IMG/VR virus record: IMGVR_UViG_3300044811_000020
Location: 1-64,000 of that record
Length of the DNA: 64,000 bases
Strand: one strand, 5' to 3'
DNA from: a virus
Shown one piece after another: positions 1 to 7,702 of the stretch (position 1 is the first letter of the stretch; each line of letters starts with the position of its first letter). The notes below the pieces were generated by a model. That model searched no databases. It was not told the origin of the DNA and saw nothing but the letters and a program-made list of their open reading frames with translations. A program made the translations under genes and the position numbers.

Positions 1-363
1 AACATGAGCGCCACATCGTATGCAGACCGGCTTTGGACCATCGTCCGTTTCGGTCAATCGATCTGTCGAGGAGACCGCAAGTCTGCGAATCCAATACTCA
101 ACCGGATGTTCGGTTTGTTCGCCGGATGACGGATAGGATTCCGCGACCTTGGCGCATTCCTCAATGATAGCGGCGCGATCTGCCGGTCTTTGGGCAAGAT
201 CGCCACGAAGAGTTGCGCACGCGAGGCCGATCCAATGGTTGCGCTCTTGCGGATCGATATCATCCCAAGGGATCGTGACGAGTTGCGTCAGTGCGTTGAA
301 TGACTGCATCCGCTTGGCAGCATCCAGGATGGCGGACTCGGGAGACGTAGGAAAGTCTGTCAT
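1..363 (-). CDS. Zinc-ribbon-like early protein, N-terminal part (continues at 64000)
   Basis: An ATG at 363 overlaps the stop of the upstream lipoprotein gene (ATGA) and the frame stays open to position 1. The in-window part is 121 residues, acidic and helical, ending in C-I-R-C-G, half of a CxxC knuckle. Joining position 1 to 64000 continues the same frame and adds the C-A-C-C pair encoded near the right end, giving a protein of about 165 residues with a plausible four-cysteine zinc site. Function unknown. It is one of the last genes of the leftward early operon before the window edge. Confidence 0.7.
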   Translation of the reverse strand, partial: MTDFPTSPESAILDAAKRMQSFNALTQLVTIPWDDIDPQERNHWIGLACATLRGDLAQRPADRAAIIEECAKVAESYPSSGEQTEHPVEYWIRRLAVSSTDRLTETDDGPKPVCIRCGAHV

Positions 364-527
364 CGTCCGCGCTCCATTTCCCGCTTGTCGATTTCATCGT
401 TGATGATTTCTCGGCGCACTTCGTCAGTCGGACGATAGCGGCCCTGCTTGTCGCTCCATGTGGATGCTGGTTCGTAGCATCCAGACAGCAGGAAACAGAC
501 AGCGACCAAGCCGGCTATGCGGATCAT
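360..527 (-). CDS. Small predicted lipoprotein (55 aa)
   Basis: The chain starts MIRIAGLVAVCFLLSGC, a signal peptide ending in a lipobox (L-S-G-C), so the mature protein should be a short, charged, lipid-anchored peptide of about 39 residues. Start and stop both overlap neighbours (ATGA on each side). Size and architecture resemble an Rz1-type outer spanin, but it sits in the early leftward operon rather than beside the endolysin, so that role is only a possibility. Too short for an automatic 60-residue cut-off; read directly from the minus strand. Confidence 0.65.
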   Translation of the reverse strand: MIRIAGLVAVCFLLSGCYEPASTWSDKQGRYRPTDEVRREIINDEIDKREMERGR

Positions 528-616
528 TGGAGGGCATCCCGTGTGTAGACCCAGCGCACGAAGCCGATCAGGAATAGGATCTCGCAGGAGAGAACGATGA
601 TGTTTGGGGCGGTCAT
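524..616 (-). CDS. Membrane micropeptide (30 aa)
   Basis: A 30-codon frame with one hydrophobic segment (residues about 5-20) flanked by charged residues. Its stop overlaps the next start (ATGA) and it begins two bases after the stop of the 88-residue gene upstream. Function unknown. The tight coupling to neighbours is the main support. Confidence 0.5.
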   Translation of the reverse strand: MTAPNIIVLSCEILFLIGFVRWVYTRDALQ

Positions 617-618
617 GG

Positions 619-885
619 TTAGTCCCTCACGAAGCTGAAGGAGTGGCCCGGCTTCCATTCGCGCAAATCACCCTTGGCGCGAACGTCAGCGGTGTATTTC
701 TCCATGTGCCGTTTCGCCGCTTCGTTGGTCATCTGGTGGCGGCCGGACCTCCGTGCCGCAAGCTGCCCATCCTTCCGGACCCAGAAGGCGAAATCAGCGT
801 ACTCGTCGGACTTCCAGTCGTTGTAAATCTCACGTACGCAGTGCTGCTGATAGGGCGGCATGTCGATATATCTAACGAGTGGCAT
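619..885 (-). CDS. Hypothetical early protein (88 aa)
   Basis: A basic, aromatic-rich small protein with no signal peptide or membrane segment. Its ATG overlaps the preceding stop (TGATG), which fixes the start. The C-terminal half (KRHMEKYTADVRAKGDLREW) is helical. I do not recognise the family. Confidence 0.7.
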   Translation of the reverse strand: MPLVRYIDMPPYQQHCVREIYNDWKSDEYADFAFWVRKDGQLAARRSGRHQMTNEAAKRHMEKYTADVRAKGDLREWKPGHSFSFVRD

Positions 886-1100
886 CAGCGCTCTCCCTTG
901 GGCCTCTCATATCGCCGCGATGGCGACTGGAATGCTTCACCACGCGAGATGCAGTCGATCTTCTCACGGCACGCCCGGCAGCCAGCGAGTTCGGCTTCCA
1001 GACGTCGGGAATGCGACTTGTAGTCCGCCAAGGTTCGCGGCGGCGAAGGCTTGTCCTCGGCCGGTGTCTTGACGCGCTTCCTGGGTTTCCGTTTCAGCAT
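885..1100 (-). CDS. Basic hypothetical protein with CxxC (71 aa)
   Basis: The start at 1100 is preceded by a good ribosome site (GGGAGC). The chain begins with a very basic stretch (MLKRKPRKRVK) followed by a helix containing C-R-A-C, and the basic N-terminus suggests nucleic-acid contact. Start and stop both overlap neighbouring genes in the leftward operon. Function unknown. Confidence 0.65.
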   Translation of the reverse strand: MLKRKPRKRVKTPAEDKPSPPRTLADYKSHSRRLEAELAGCRACREKIDCISRGEAFQSPSRRYERPKGER

Positions 1101-1198
1101 CGAATGCTCCCTAACCAGATAGGCCCGCCGATGCCGAGCAATGGCATCAACACGCAGATCACAGTGAACACGCACCAGCCGTGGATTGTCTTGGGCAT
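1094..1198 (-). CDS. Membrane micropeptide (34 aa)
   Basis: A 34-residue frame with a single hydrophobic segment (residues about 8-29). The start overlaps the upstream stop (TGATG) and the 3' end overlaps the next gene by seven bases. Function unknown. Confidence 0.5.
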   Translation of the reverse strand: MPKTIHGWCVFTVICVLMPLLGIGGPIWLGSIRC

Positions 1199-1362
1199 CA
1201 ATGGTTCCGTTGTCCGTGTTTGTCTGCGACTTTGGCGATGCCAATCAGTGCAAGTACGTATGGAATGCCGACACAGACGCCGAATAACATCAGTATATAT
1301 CTGACGATTAGGACGGTGAAAGGTTCACGTTCTGTCAAAATTCGTTTTGCGTTTTGTCTCAC
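1198..1362 (-). CDS. Small membrane protein (54 aa)
   Basis: GTG start at 1362 with AAGGA about nine bases upstream. A basic N-terminus of about 14 residues is followed by a hydrophobic stretch (residues 15-44) long enough for one long or two short membrane passes. The stop is coupled to the next gene by TGATG. No recognised family. Confidence 0.5.
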   Translation of the reverse strand: MRQNAKRILTEREPFTVLIVRYILMLFGVCVGIPYVLALIGIAKVADKHGQRNH

Positions 1363-1436
1363 TTGCCCGAATCCTTCTGAGGGGGCTATGGTGCGTGGCG
1401 CGTCTCGCCCATGGATGCGCGGTTGACACCTCCCTT

Positions 1437-1465
1437 CGGCCCCCGGGATATCCCTCCGGGGGCCG
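1437..1465. terminator. Perfect 10-bp GC hairpin between early genes
   Basis: CGGCCCCCGG and CCGGGGGCCG form a perfect 10-bp inverted repeat with a 9-base loop, just downstream of the coiled-coil gene that ends at 1474. In the leftward direction no T-tract follows, so it may be a processing, stability or Rho-pausing hairpin rather than a classical terminator. The 111 bases from 1363 to 1473 hold no other feature I can support. Confidence 0.5.
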
Positions 1466-1473
1466 TTGGCGTT

Positions 1474-1923
1474 TTATGCGGCTTTAGTCCCGCTACCGAA
1501 ACGAGGAGGGTTTGGTAACGGGGTGGTTTCCTCCTTTTCGAATCCGGCGGCGAACGTCTTGGCGATATTTTCGACGTCGACGGCGGTGGACTCGGGTTCG
1601 GTCACCTTGGCGGTTCCAGGAACCTTCGTAAATGCGGCATCGCGGATCTCGGCTTGCAGTGACTGGCATGTGGCGAGGAGCGCGGTCAGGGCGCCGTCGA
1701 GAATTGCCGTCGTCCGGATCGCTACCCGTTCGTATTGCTCGCGCGATGCGGTGAGGCGGACGGTTTCGGCGAGGAGAAAATCGTTCTTATAGGATAACTT
1801 TTCCTGCTCCGCCTTGCCGTCTCGGATCTGCTCGGAAAGCAGGGCGTTTTCGTGCCGGCATGCCTTCAAGTCCTCTTTGAGCGCGGTGTTGTGGTCAGCG
1901 AGGTACTGTTCTTCGGTCGTCAT
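1474..1923 (-). CDS. Coiled-coil hypothetical protein (149 aa)
   Basis: Residues about 1-65 are a heptad-rich coiled coil, followed by a helix and a low-complexity tail rich in Thr, Pro and Gly. The ATG overlaps the upstream stop (ATGA). No catalytic motif. A scaffold or partner role in recombination or regulation is possible but unsupported. Confidence 0.75.
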   Translation of the reverse strand: MTTEEQYLADHNTALKEDLKACRHENALLSEQIRDGKAEQEKLSYKNDFLLAETVRLTASREQYERVAIRTTAILDGALTALLATCQSLQAEIRDAAFTKVPGTAKVTEPESTAVDVENIAKTFAAGFEKEETTPLPNPPRFGSGTKAA

Positions 1924-2093
1924 GGTCGCTCCAATTGTAGGATCGTATCACGCACGATCTGGTTCAACTCATCGCCTCGGATGCCCTTCGCGTAGAGGGA
2001 CGCCCGGAAAACGGTCTCGGAAAATTCCTTGTCGAGAAACCGCGTTCTAATCGCCTCGATTTCAGAGGCTAAATCTCTCTCGTGATATGCCAT
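1920..2093 (-). CDS. Hypothetical early protein (57 aa)
   Basis: A short helical, mixed-charge protein starting MAYHERDLASEIEAIRTRFL. It begins three bases after the HTH gene stop and ends in an ATGA overlap. The layout of a long helix, a hinge and a second helix resembles small phage regulators, but I do not recognise it. Confidence 0.65.
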   Translation of the reverse strand: MAYHERDLASEIEAIRTRFLDKEFSETVFRASLYAKGIRGDELNQIVRDTILQLERP

Positions 2094-2619
2094 CGTTTAT
2101 CTCAATGTGCTCCACCGGCCGCCCTTCCTGATCTGCGCTATCGTGTGCTTGCTGACGCCAAAGCGGGTCGCCAGGTCTTGAGCGAGCCCCGGCCGCGCCT
2201 TGGTCGATCCGCGCGCCTTGGCTTCTTTGTCGGCCAGCCGATAGACTTTTCTGATAGTCCTCACGTCCTCCGGCTTGAGTTTCGGCCGGATCGCCGGCGA
2301 CAAGTGAGCCCGCGGAACGTATGGGGCTGATCTTGGATATCGCTTCTTGGCTTTTCGCATGATAGCCCTCGAGGTAGGCGAGACGTTCGGATTTGAGGCG
2401 CAGACGCTGTTCCAGATCGCCGATGCGCCAGGCTTGATCGGCGACCATGTTTTGGGTGCGTATTAGTTCGCGATCGGTTTCCTCGAGTTGGACGTCATAG
2501 CCGGCGATGACCTTCTCCTTATCGGCTCGGCCCATCTGCAGGGCGGCGATCGTGGCTTGCGCGACGTCTAACTGCCGGCGCAGCAGGCGGATGGTTACGG
2601 CGGGTTTCTCGCGCGCCAT
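2062..2619 (-). CDS. Coiled-coil protein whose 3' half overlaps the HTH gene
   Basis: The start at 2619 overlaps the exonuclease stop (TGATG). Residues 1-90 are a convincing coiled coil. Beyond about residue 90 the sequence becomes Gly/Arg/Ser-rich and looks like the shadow of the HTH gene, which lies entirely within this frame in the +1 phase. Possible readings are a true nested pair, a frameshift that fuses the coiled coil to the HTH domain, or a base error that removed the natural stop near 2350. Confidence applies to the N-terminal half. Confidence 0.55.
   Translation of the reverse strand: MAREKPAVTIRLLRRQLDVAQATIAALQMGRADKEKVIAGYDVQLEETDRELIRTQNMVADQAWRIGDLEQRLRLKSERLAYLEGYHAKSQEAISKISPIRSAGSLVAGDPAETQAGGREDYQKSLSAGRQRSQGARIDQGAAGARSRPGDPLWRQQAHDSADQEGRPVEHIEINDGISRERFSL
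2097..2360 (-). CDS. HTH DNA-binding protein (87 aa)
   Basis: A basic N-terminal arm (MRKAKKRYPR) is followed by a helical domain whose C-terminal half (LAQDLATRFGVSKHTIAQIR) fits a helix-turn-helix recognition unit. GAGGG lies five bases before the ATG. The whole gene lies inside the longer coiled-coil frame 2062-2619, read in another phase. Codon texture and the HTH match favour this frame as the expressed one here. Likely a phage regulator. Confidence 0.7.
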   Translation of the reverse strand: MRKAKKRYPRSAPYVPRAHLSPAIRPKLKPEDVRTIRKVYRLADKEAKARGSTKARPGLAQDLATRFGVSKHTIAQIRKGGRWSTLR

Positions 2620-3278
2620 CACTCGCGGTCCTTTTTGTAATGGACCTTGGCCTCGGGCATGTTGCCGGTCCGTTTGAGATAGCGCAGCAATTCCAGCGCG
2701 CCCTTGGCGTCGTTGATGGCGGAGTGATCGCCAAGGTTCTCGGAGCCGATGAAAAGCAGTGCCTCGGACAGCGCCGGCCATTTGTATCCGCCGCGGTTGC
2801 CGCGGGGCGGAATCTTGCAGATATCCGTCATGGCTCGCATGGTGCAGATGTTCGGCGAGTCCTCGAAACGGTCCTGCATGCCGGCGCGGCGGAGCTCGGC
2901 GCGCAACTGCTTCATATCGTGTTGCGAATTGTGGGCGACCATGATCCGGCCGTTGTCGACGGCGCTCAGATACTCGTTGAGCGCTTCGGTCACCGGAACG
3001 CCGTGCTCGTTGAGGAATTCGACCGTGAGGCCGTGCGCCTTCTGGGCGCCCTCGGTCATGGTGTAGTCGCTGACGTCCGGGCGGATGAATATTTGGCACT
3101 CGCGTTCGAGTTCCAAGTTCTCGTCGACATAGATGATCGCGAGCGAGGCCATGCGGGGTTGGCCTGGCGCGTCGGCCGGCTGCTTGTAATCGAATAAACC
3201 TGTGCCTTCGGTGTCAAAGCAGGCATATCCCGGGTGCGGTGCGGTGGTGGGGGCTTCGTTCTCAAAGTCGTCGCTCAT
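2619..3278 (-). CDS. DEDDh-type 3'-5' exonuclease (219 aa)
   Basis: A DnaQ-like exonuclease: Exo I F-D-T-E-G near residue 20, Exo II around V-A-H-N-S-Q-H-D, and Exo III H-S-A-I-N-D-A, with the His five residues before the final Asp as in the DEDDh class. The start MSDDFENE is chosen because GGAGAG lies five bases upstream; an in-frame ATG at 3290 is the alternative. Located in the recombination block with the Bet-like annealing gene, so end-processing during recombination or repair is the likely role. Confidence 0.85.
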   Translation of the reverse strand: MSDDFENEAPTTAPHPGYACFDTEGTGLFDYKQPADAPGQPRMASLAIIYVDENLELERECQIFIRPDVSDYTMTEGAQKAHGLTVEFLNEHGVPVTEALNEYLSAVDNGRIMVAHNSQHDMKQLRAELRRAGMQDRFEDSPNICTMRAMTDICKIPPRGNRGGYKWPALSEALLFIGSENLGDHSAINDAKGALELLRYLKRTGNMPEAKVHYKKDRE

Positions 3279-3320
3279 AATGCTCTCCATGGGGGTTAGG
3301 TGGTCGTACAGAGGAGTTCC

Positions 3321-3337
3321 GTTTGGGTGCCCCAAAC
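3321..3337. repeat. Small inverted repeat after the 66-aa gene
   Basis: GTTTGGG and CCCAAAC form a perfect 7-bp stem with a three-base loop at the very end of the gene stopping at 3337. There is no T-tract on the leftward strand. It may be an mRNA hairpin separating two translational units. Confidence 0.4.
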
Positions 3338-3537
3338 TAGCCGGGGCGTCGATAACGCCAGCCGATGGCTTGCGCTGACGATTTATCCAGCCATCTGATC
3401 GTAGCTTCGGCCATCTCGTCGGCTTTGACAGTGTTTCCATACTCGGTGACGTACCAAACGGCTCGTTTGGCGGCTGCGGTGGCCATGATGGCGAAAAGTT
3501 CCGCTATGGCGTTCTGTGCGGTCTTGCTGCGTTGCAT
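3337..3537 (-). CDS. Hypothetical early protein (66 aa)
   Basis: The ATG at 3537 overlaps the preceding stop (TAATG). The protein is short and helical, starting MQRSKTAQNAIAELFAIMAT, with a Trp-rich basic C-terminus. No recognised family. Confidence 0.65.
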   Translation of the reverse strand: MQRSKTAQNAIAELFAIMATAAAKRAVWYVTEYGNTVKADEMAEATIRWLDKSSAQAIGWRYRRPG

Positions 3538-4028
3538 TATGGTTCCTCGTAGGCTGATGCGGGTGGCTCGGGTCGGTCGTCTAGCGGCGGGCCGTTGTCG
3601 TGCCGCCGGTTCCGTTCGTCGATCTCGGGCAATAGGGAAATGGCGTCGAAACCCAAGATGCGGGATAGGACGTAGAGTGCGCGGTTTTTGAAACGCTTGA
3701 ATTCCTCTTCGCCAAGGGATGCGAAGTTGATGCTTTTCGGCAAAAATATCATCTGACCGTCGGCCTTCATGACCGGCCGAACGTGGTTGCAGGCAATCTT
3801 TAGGGCATCGAGTAGCGAGTCGGTGTCGGGATAATCTTCTAGGTGCTCGCAAGCCAGTCGGAGAATGGCGAAGAAATGCCGGTGGTTCTCCGGGTGGCGA
3901 GGCTTGCGCCAGTCGACTAAAACCTCTTTGCCCTCTGGCAACGCCTGTAGCCATTCCTCGGCGACAAAATCCGCCGGGACGAGGCAATTGCCCTTTCGCA
4001 AAAATCCTTTCGCGTCTAAATCAGCCAT
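3537..4028 (-). CDS. DUF1367-like phage protein (163 aa)
   Basis: Resembles the DUF1367 family found beside recombination genes in temperate and lytic phages: an N-terminal segment ending W-R-K-P-R-H-P-E-N-H-R-H-F-F, then a helical domain. The start MADLDAKGF has GGAG about eight bases upstream and lies seven bases inside the preceding gene. Function in the family is not established; its place between the annealing protein and exonuclease suggests recombination or repair. Confidence 0.65.
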   Translation of the reverse strand: MADLDAKGFLRKGNCLVPADFVAEEWLQALPEGKEVLVDWRKPRHPENHRHFFAILRLACEHLEDYPDTDSLLDALKIACNHVRPVMKADGQMIFLPKSINFASLGEEEFKRFKNRALYVLSRILGFDAISLLPEIDERNRRHDNGPPLDDRPEPPASAYEEP

Positions 4029-4665
4029 TAGGTGGCTCCGAGATGGCGCGATCAAGCGGCCATCCGCGCCGAATGCGCAGCGCGACTAGGCCGTAATCTG
4101 CGCCAGCGATCTCTACCGCCTCGGCCAAACACATATCCCGGCCGTGGTAATGCACGATTTTGTTTGACCGCGTATTGCGGGCCTGCGTTTTTTTGGTGGC
4201 CCACACGCAATTGCCGGGGGAATACCCTTCCCCATTTTTCTCCCGCTCTATCGTCATCATGGGAGACGGCTTCTTGCCCATATCGGCCAAGAAAAGATCA
4301 AACGAGTTGCGCCAGCGATCACACACCGCGATGCCTCGCCCTCCGTATGCGTGGAATCTTGCGTTGTTTGGATTTTTACAGCGGTCAATCATATTGGCCC
4401 ATGATCGATATTCTGGGCTAACTCCATCTGCCGCGGCATGGCCGTGGCGGCGCCTCGGGTTCCCGGCCTTTGCGTGGGCTATGCGTTCGCATTTGCAGGA
4501 TTTTTGCTTGCCGCTTCTCAATTTGTCTCCATAGGTTGCGGATTCGTTGCCGCAATCGCAACGGTATCGCCACCTGGCACTCCCATCTTTTGAATTTTCC
4601 GCTCTCGCGGTGACAGTTATTTTGCCAACGCGAAAGCCAACCATGTCAATGAAGTTGTATTTCAC
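4021..4665 (-). CDS. Homing-endonuclease-like protein, paralog A (214 aa)
   Basis: The N-terminal zinc ribbon (C-D-C-G ... S-C-K-C) is followed by a conserved block W..M..RC, Y-G-G-R-G-I-A-V-C-D-R-W, F-L-A-D-M-G, N-G-E-G-Y, G-N-C-V-W-A-T, and a C-terminal helical DNA-binding-like region. The last block resembles the end of HNH motifs, but the usual D-H is replaced by E-R, so catalysis by the standard HNH mechanism is doubtful. Two paralogs are at 9633 and 51508. GTG start overlapping the Bet stop (GTGA). Likely a selfish or formerly selfish nuclease. Confidence 0.65.
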   Translation of the reverse strand: MKYNFIDMVGFRVGKITVTARAENSKDGSARWRYRCDCGNESATYGDKLRSGKQKSCKCERIAHAKAGNPRRRHGHAAADGVSPEYRSWANMIDRCKNPNNARFHAYGGRGIAVCDRWRNSFDLFLADMGKKPSPMMTIEREKNGEGYSPGNCVWATKKTQARNTRSNKIVHYHGRDMCLAEAVEIAGADYGLVALRIRRGWPLDRAISEPPNG

Positions 4666-6086
4666 GGCTCAAGCCTCTTGGAATGCTTGCGATAGATGCC
4701 TTGCGCCTCCTCGACGTCCGGCGGAAACATTCCCTCCAGTTTGGGCTCTATCCGATCCACCCAGACATTTTCCAGATCCTCGGGCTCGGTGACGGCGGCT
4801 AGCGTCGCCTCCACCCATTTCAGGACGTCCTCGGGGTTGTCGCTGGGCGGCGCGCCAAGGGACTGATCCAACTGATCGTTGGCTGGCCCGTCCTCCATAT
4901 CCGACGGCTCGGCCTTCTTTGGCGCGGGCTTCTTCGCTGCCTTCTCGGCGGCCTTCGCCTGTGCATCGCGCAGGCTCTGCATGGTCGCCTCGATCGTCTT
5001 TCGGACGGTCGCGTAAACCGATGGTTTCTTCTGCTCGAGCCGTTTGAGCGGGCCGGTCTGCGGGTCTTTGCTGTCTGCGGTGGTGAAGTCCTTCGTATTT
5101 TCATCGATCCATTTATAGACCGTGGCGGTGTCCTCTGATGTCTTAACGAGGTCGGAAAACTTCTCGGCCCAACTCTCGAACGTGTGGCCGGCGCCGGGGA
5201 TGCGGTGCGGCTTCGGGCCGGGGTCTTTAAACCCATCTTTCCGCAGTGGCGTTCCGACCGGATCAGCCATTGATCCCGATCCCATCTTGTCGATCGGAGC
5301 GGCCTTGGGCGTGGTGCGCGGCGGGCCGCTGCTGATCGGGTCCTCCTTTGGCGGCGTTTTGGCCTCGCGCGGGGGCGGGTCTCCGTCGCGGACGTCCTCA
5401 GCCTCGATGACCGGCGGTTCGGTCTGCTCCGTGGTCGTCTCGGCAGGCTTGGTGATCTGGCGCGGCGGGCCTGCGTCGCGGTTCGGATCGATTTCGGCGA
5501 TCTTCTGGCCTTCATCCTCGTCGTAGATGCCGGAGAATCCGAACGCATAGCGCGCAGCCTGGATGAGCGCCTTGTGGCGCAGCATGCGGTGTTTCATCTT
5601 CCACGGGTCGGTCGATCGGACACATTCAGCATAATATTCGGTAACCACGACGGGATGCGTGCGGTCCTTCCGATACATGCTGCAGGTGCAGGAAATCAGT
5701 TTGTCGCCGTCGTGTTCCATTTCGAAGCTAAAACCGTCGCACTGGCCCTGCGCGTTGACGAGGTTAACCCAGCCGTCGACGGATACGATCGGCACGATGC
5801 CGCCACCGCGCGAGGGAAATGCATAGATTTCTTTCGTCAGCGGATTGAGGTTGTATTCCTTCGCGACCATGAGGAACGCGGCGAACTGAGCCGGAGCGCA
5901 GTCCTTCGGGACTACGGTGGCGCGCAGGGCCGCCTCGAAAGCTGGCGGCTCCATGTGGAAGCGGTCGGCCATATCCGTGATGACGGATTTAACCGCGCGC
6001 GGCTGGTCGATAACGGTCATCTCGGTCGATTTGGTCGCCATTGTATCGTCCTTCGGTTTGTTTTTTGAACCCTTTGGCCTAGGCAT
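4662..6086 (-). CDS. bet: Bet/RecT-type single-strand annealing protein (474 aa)
   Basis: Residues about 25-200 match the phage Bet (Red-beta/RecT) annealing family: P-A-Q-F-A-A-F-L-M-V-A-K-E-Y-N-L-N-P, K-E-I-Y-A-F-P, V-D-G-W, and K-H-R-M-L-R-H-K-A-L-I-Q-A-A-R-Y. The C-terminal half is a long, Pro/Lys/Asp-rich disordered region plus an acidic tail, longer than usual for the family. AGGGGA lies six bases before the ATG. The frame begins MPRPKGSKNK, an AT-hook-like basic arm. It should anneal single strands during phage recombination, with the nearby exonuclease as a possible partner. Confidence 0.88.
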   Translation of the reverse strand: MPRPKGSKNKPKDDTMATKSTEMTVIDQPRAVKSVITDMADRFHMEPPAFEAALRATVVPKDCAPAQFAAFLMVAKEYNLNPLTKEIYAFPSRGGGIVPIVSVDGWVNLVNAQGQCDGFSFEMEHDGDKLISCTCSMYRKDRTHPVVVTEYYAECVRSTDPWKMKHRMLRHKALIQAARYAFGFSGIYDEDEGQKIAEIDPNRDAGPPRQITKPAETTTEQTEPPVIEAEDVRDGDPPPREAKTPPKEDPISSGPPRTTPKAAPIDKMGSGSMADPVGTPLRKDGFKDPGPKPHRIPGAGHTFESWAEKFSDLVKTSEDTATVYKWIDENTKDFTTADSKDPQTGPLKRLEQKKPSVYATVRKTIEATMQSLRDAQAKAAEKAAKKPAPKKAEPSDMEDGPANDQLDQSLGAPPSDNPEDVLKWVEATLAAVTEPEDLENVWVDRIEPKLEGMFPPDVEEAQGIYRKHSKRLEP

Positions 6087-6095
6087 ATTATTCCC

Positions 6096-7043
6096 CTATC
6101 GGATGTCGGCTTTTTCCTCGACGGTGGCGCCGATCGCCACGAAACCTGCGGTGACCGTCTTTTGAGATAGGTCAAGCAGGAACGCATAAAGTTCGGGATC
6201 GTCGCGGAATTGTGCGAATGCCTTATCGATGTCGATGGCGGTCACAACCTTTTTGAGTTGGACTGATGCAGCGCGGCCGCTCGCGCCCTTGATCTTGGTC
6301 GATGGAGCCGGAGTATTCTGCGGAGGAGGCGGAGGGGCTGGCTTCCCCGCCTCCTCCGCTTCGCGCGCGGCCTTCGCTGCTTCGTCAGCGGCGCGGTGCG
6401 CGTTATCTCGTTTCACATCTTCCCACTTCCCCATCGCCTTGCGCAATGCGTCCGCGGCGTCGGCGGCCTCGTCGCGGAGCGGAAACCAGACCTTGCGAAT
6501 CCGTTGCTGCTCGTCGAGGAGCGGGCGGTTCAATGCCTCATAGGCCTTCGTGGCCTTCCCGCTCAAGCCTGTGAGCGCGCTGCGGAGCGTCTGCGCCTTG
6601 GCGGACTGCTCGTCGCTGTCGATCGACGCATAAGCGGCCAAGCCAGCCTTGGCGGCGGCGATCTCGGCAGCGAGTGATCCGGCCGGGTCGGCCTCGGGAT
6701 CAATCTCCGGTCCCTTGGCTGCTGCGGCTGCGCCAGCGTCCTCGTCATCCCATCGGCCGTGATCCATGAAATTCCAGTATGTCATGGCCGATATCGGATT
6801 GCGGGAGACGTAAGGCCACATCTCGAGCGCGCGCTGCATGTTGATGCTCTTGCCGTTTACCTGGCAGCGGAGCTCGCCTGTGTGTTCGTCGGCCCAATAG
6901 GCCACGGCCTGATATGGTCCCTGCGTGCGCCGGTCCTTGCCCTGCTCGCGCTGGCGGTAAAAACCGTGCATCGGCTCGCCATCGAATATCGGACCGCGGA
7001 TGCCTTTCAGCGCGTTCTCGTGCCAAGTGAAATCGCTACCCAT
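6096..7043 (-). CDS. Hypothetical recombination-block protein (315 aa)
   Basis: The start MGSDFTWHENALKG at 7043 has AAGGAC upstream and overlaps the preceding HNH gene by eight bases. The N-terminal 100 residues are globular and Trp/Tyr-rich; the rest is a long Ala-rich helical region with a proline-rich break near residue 240. The adjacent annealing gene suggests a helper in recombination or DNA metabolism. I do not recognise a family. Confidence 0.7.
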   Translation of the reverse strand: MGSDFTWHENALKGIRGPIFDGEPMHGFYRQREQGKDRRTQGPYQAVAYWADEHTGELRCQVNGKSINMQRALEMWPYVSRNPISAMTYWNFMDHGRWDDEDAGAAAAAKGPEIDPEADPAGSLAAEIAAAKAGLAAYASIDSDEQSAKAQTLRSALTGLSGKATKAYEALNRPLLDEQQRIRKVWFPLRDEAADAADALRKAMGKWEDVKRDNAHRAADEAAKAAREAEEAGKPAPPPPPQNTPAPSTKIKGASGRAASVQLKKVVTAIDIDKAFAQFRDDPELYAFLLDLSQKTVTAGFVAIGATVEEKADIR

Positions 7044-7449
7044 TGAATTTGCGTCCTTTCGGGAATGGTCGGCTCGGTATTTTCTGCCGCTGCTCTTTTG
7101 GTCTGCGCGGCTTGATTGTGGTCCGCTGTTTTTTTGGTTTGCCGCCCTTGCCTCCAAATTGAGTGTAGTAGTCAACGGCGAGAGAGAATGGATCGCGGCG
7201 CGTCCTGCGCCACCAGTCGCTCTCGTTGCCGTAGGCGTGTTGGCCGTCATGACACCATCGGCACAACGGCACGGCCCATTTATCGTCCGGCTTCCGTCCT
7301 GCTCCAGTCAGCGGCTTATCGTGACGGTCTGATGCTGACCGGATATGTGCGGGATCGCACGGAGGCGGCTTCCCGCAAACGATGCAGTACCTAGTCTTGA
7401 GCCAGTCGAGATATGGCCGATCATAGAGTCTTGGTCTCCGCTGGGTCAT
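7036..7449 (-). CDS. HNH-type nuclease, Ref/DUF968-like (137 aa)
   Basis: C-I-V-C-G-K and D-P-A-H-I-R-S, then V-P-L-C-R-W-C-H-D-G-Q-H, form a zinc-supported HNH (beta-beta-alpha metal) fold typical of phage recombination-associated nucleases such as Ref or DUF968 proteins. The C-terminus is strongly basic. The start MTQRRPRLYDRP at 7449 overlaps the upstream stop (ATGA), preferred to the ATG at 7473. Probably a recombination nuclease rather than a mobile one, given the context. Confidence 0.8.
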   Translation of the reverse strand: MTQRRPRLYDRPYLDWLKTRYCIVCGKPPPCDPAHIRSASDRHDKPLTGAGRKPDDKWAVPLCRWCHDGQHAYGNESDWWRRTRRDPFSLAVDYYTQFGGKGGKPKKQRTTIKPRRPKEQRQKIPSRPFPKGRKFNG

Positions 7450-7553
7450 CGATTCGCTATGTTGTAAAGCCATGTGATCAGCACGGCGTTGACGAGAAAG
7501 AACACGGCCACGCGCAGCAGGCGGGTGTGGAGGGACGGGCGGCGGGCGTTCAT
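7446..7553 (-). CDS. Membrane micropeptide (35 aa)
   Basis: A basic N-terminus of about 14 residues then one hydrophobic helix (L-L-R-V-A-V-F-F-L-V-N-A-V-L-I). Both ends are ATGA-coupled to neighbours, the main reason to believe it. Function unknown. Confidence 0.55.
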   Translation of the reverse strand: MNARRPSLHTRLLRVAVFFLVNAVLITWLYNIANR

Positions 7554-7702
7554 AGCGGCAACGAAAATAGAAAGCCGAAAACAGAGAACAGCGTGACGTA
7601 GCCTTCTAAACTGGTAAATTTTCGGTCGGGCTTTGCCATAGATTCAAGTGCCGATGAAATGAATATCCCTGCCAGCACTATTGCCCATGCGATCGATTTC
7701 AT
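7550..7702 (-). CDS. Small two-helix membrane protein (50 aa)
   Basis: Two hydrophobic segments (residues 3-20 and 36-49) are separated by a charged loop. ATGA overlaps on both sides. No known family. Confidence 0.55.
   Translation of the reverse strand: MKSIAWAIVLAGIFISSALESMAKPDRKFTSLEGYVTLFSVFGFLFSLPL

Noticed and set aside
2619-2734. Frame 2519-2734 on the minus strand as a separate gene
   Set aside because: Pro/Arg-rich text overlapping the exonuclease and coiled-coil genes; no ribosome site.
4820-5548. Arg/Ser-rich minus-strand frame of 242 codons inside the Bet gene
   Set aside because: Pure Arg/Pro/Ser repeat text, out of phase with a clearly conserved gene; no ribosome site.
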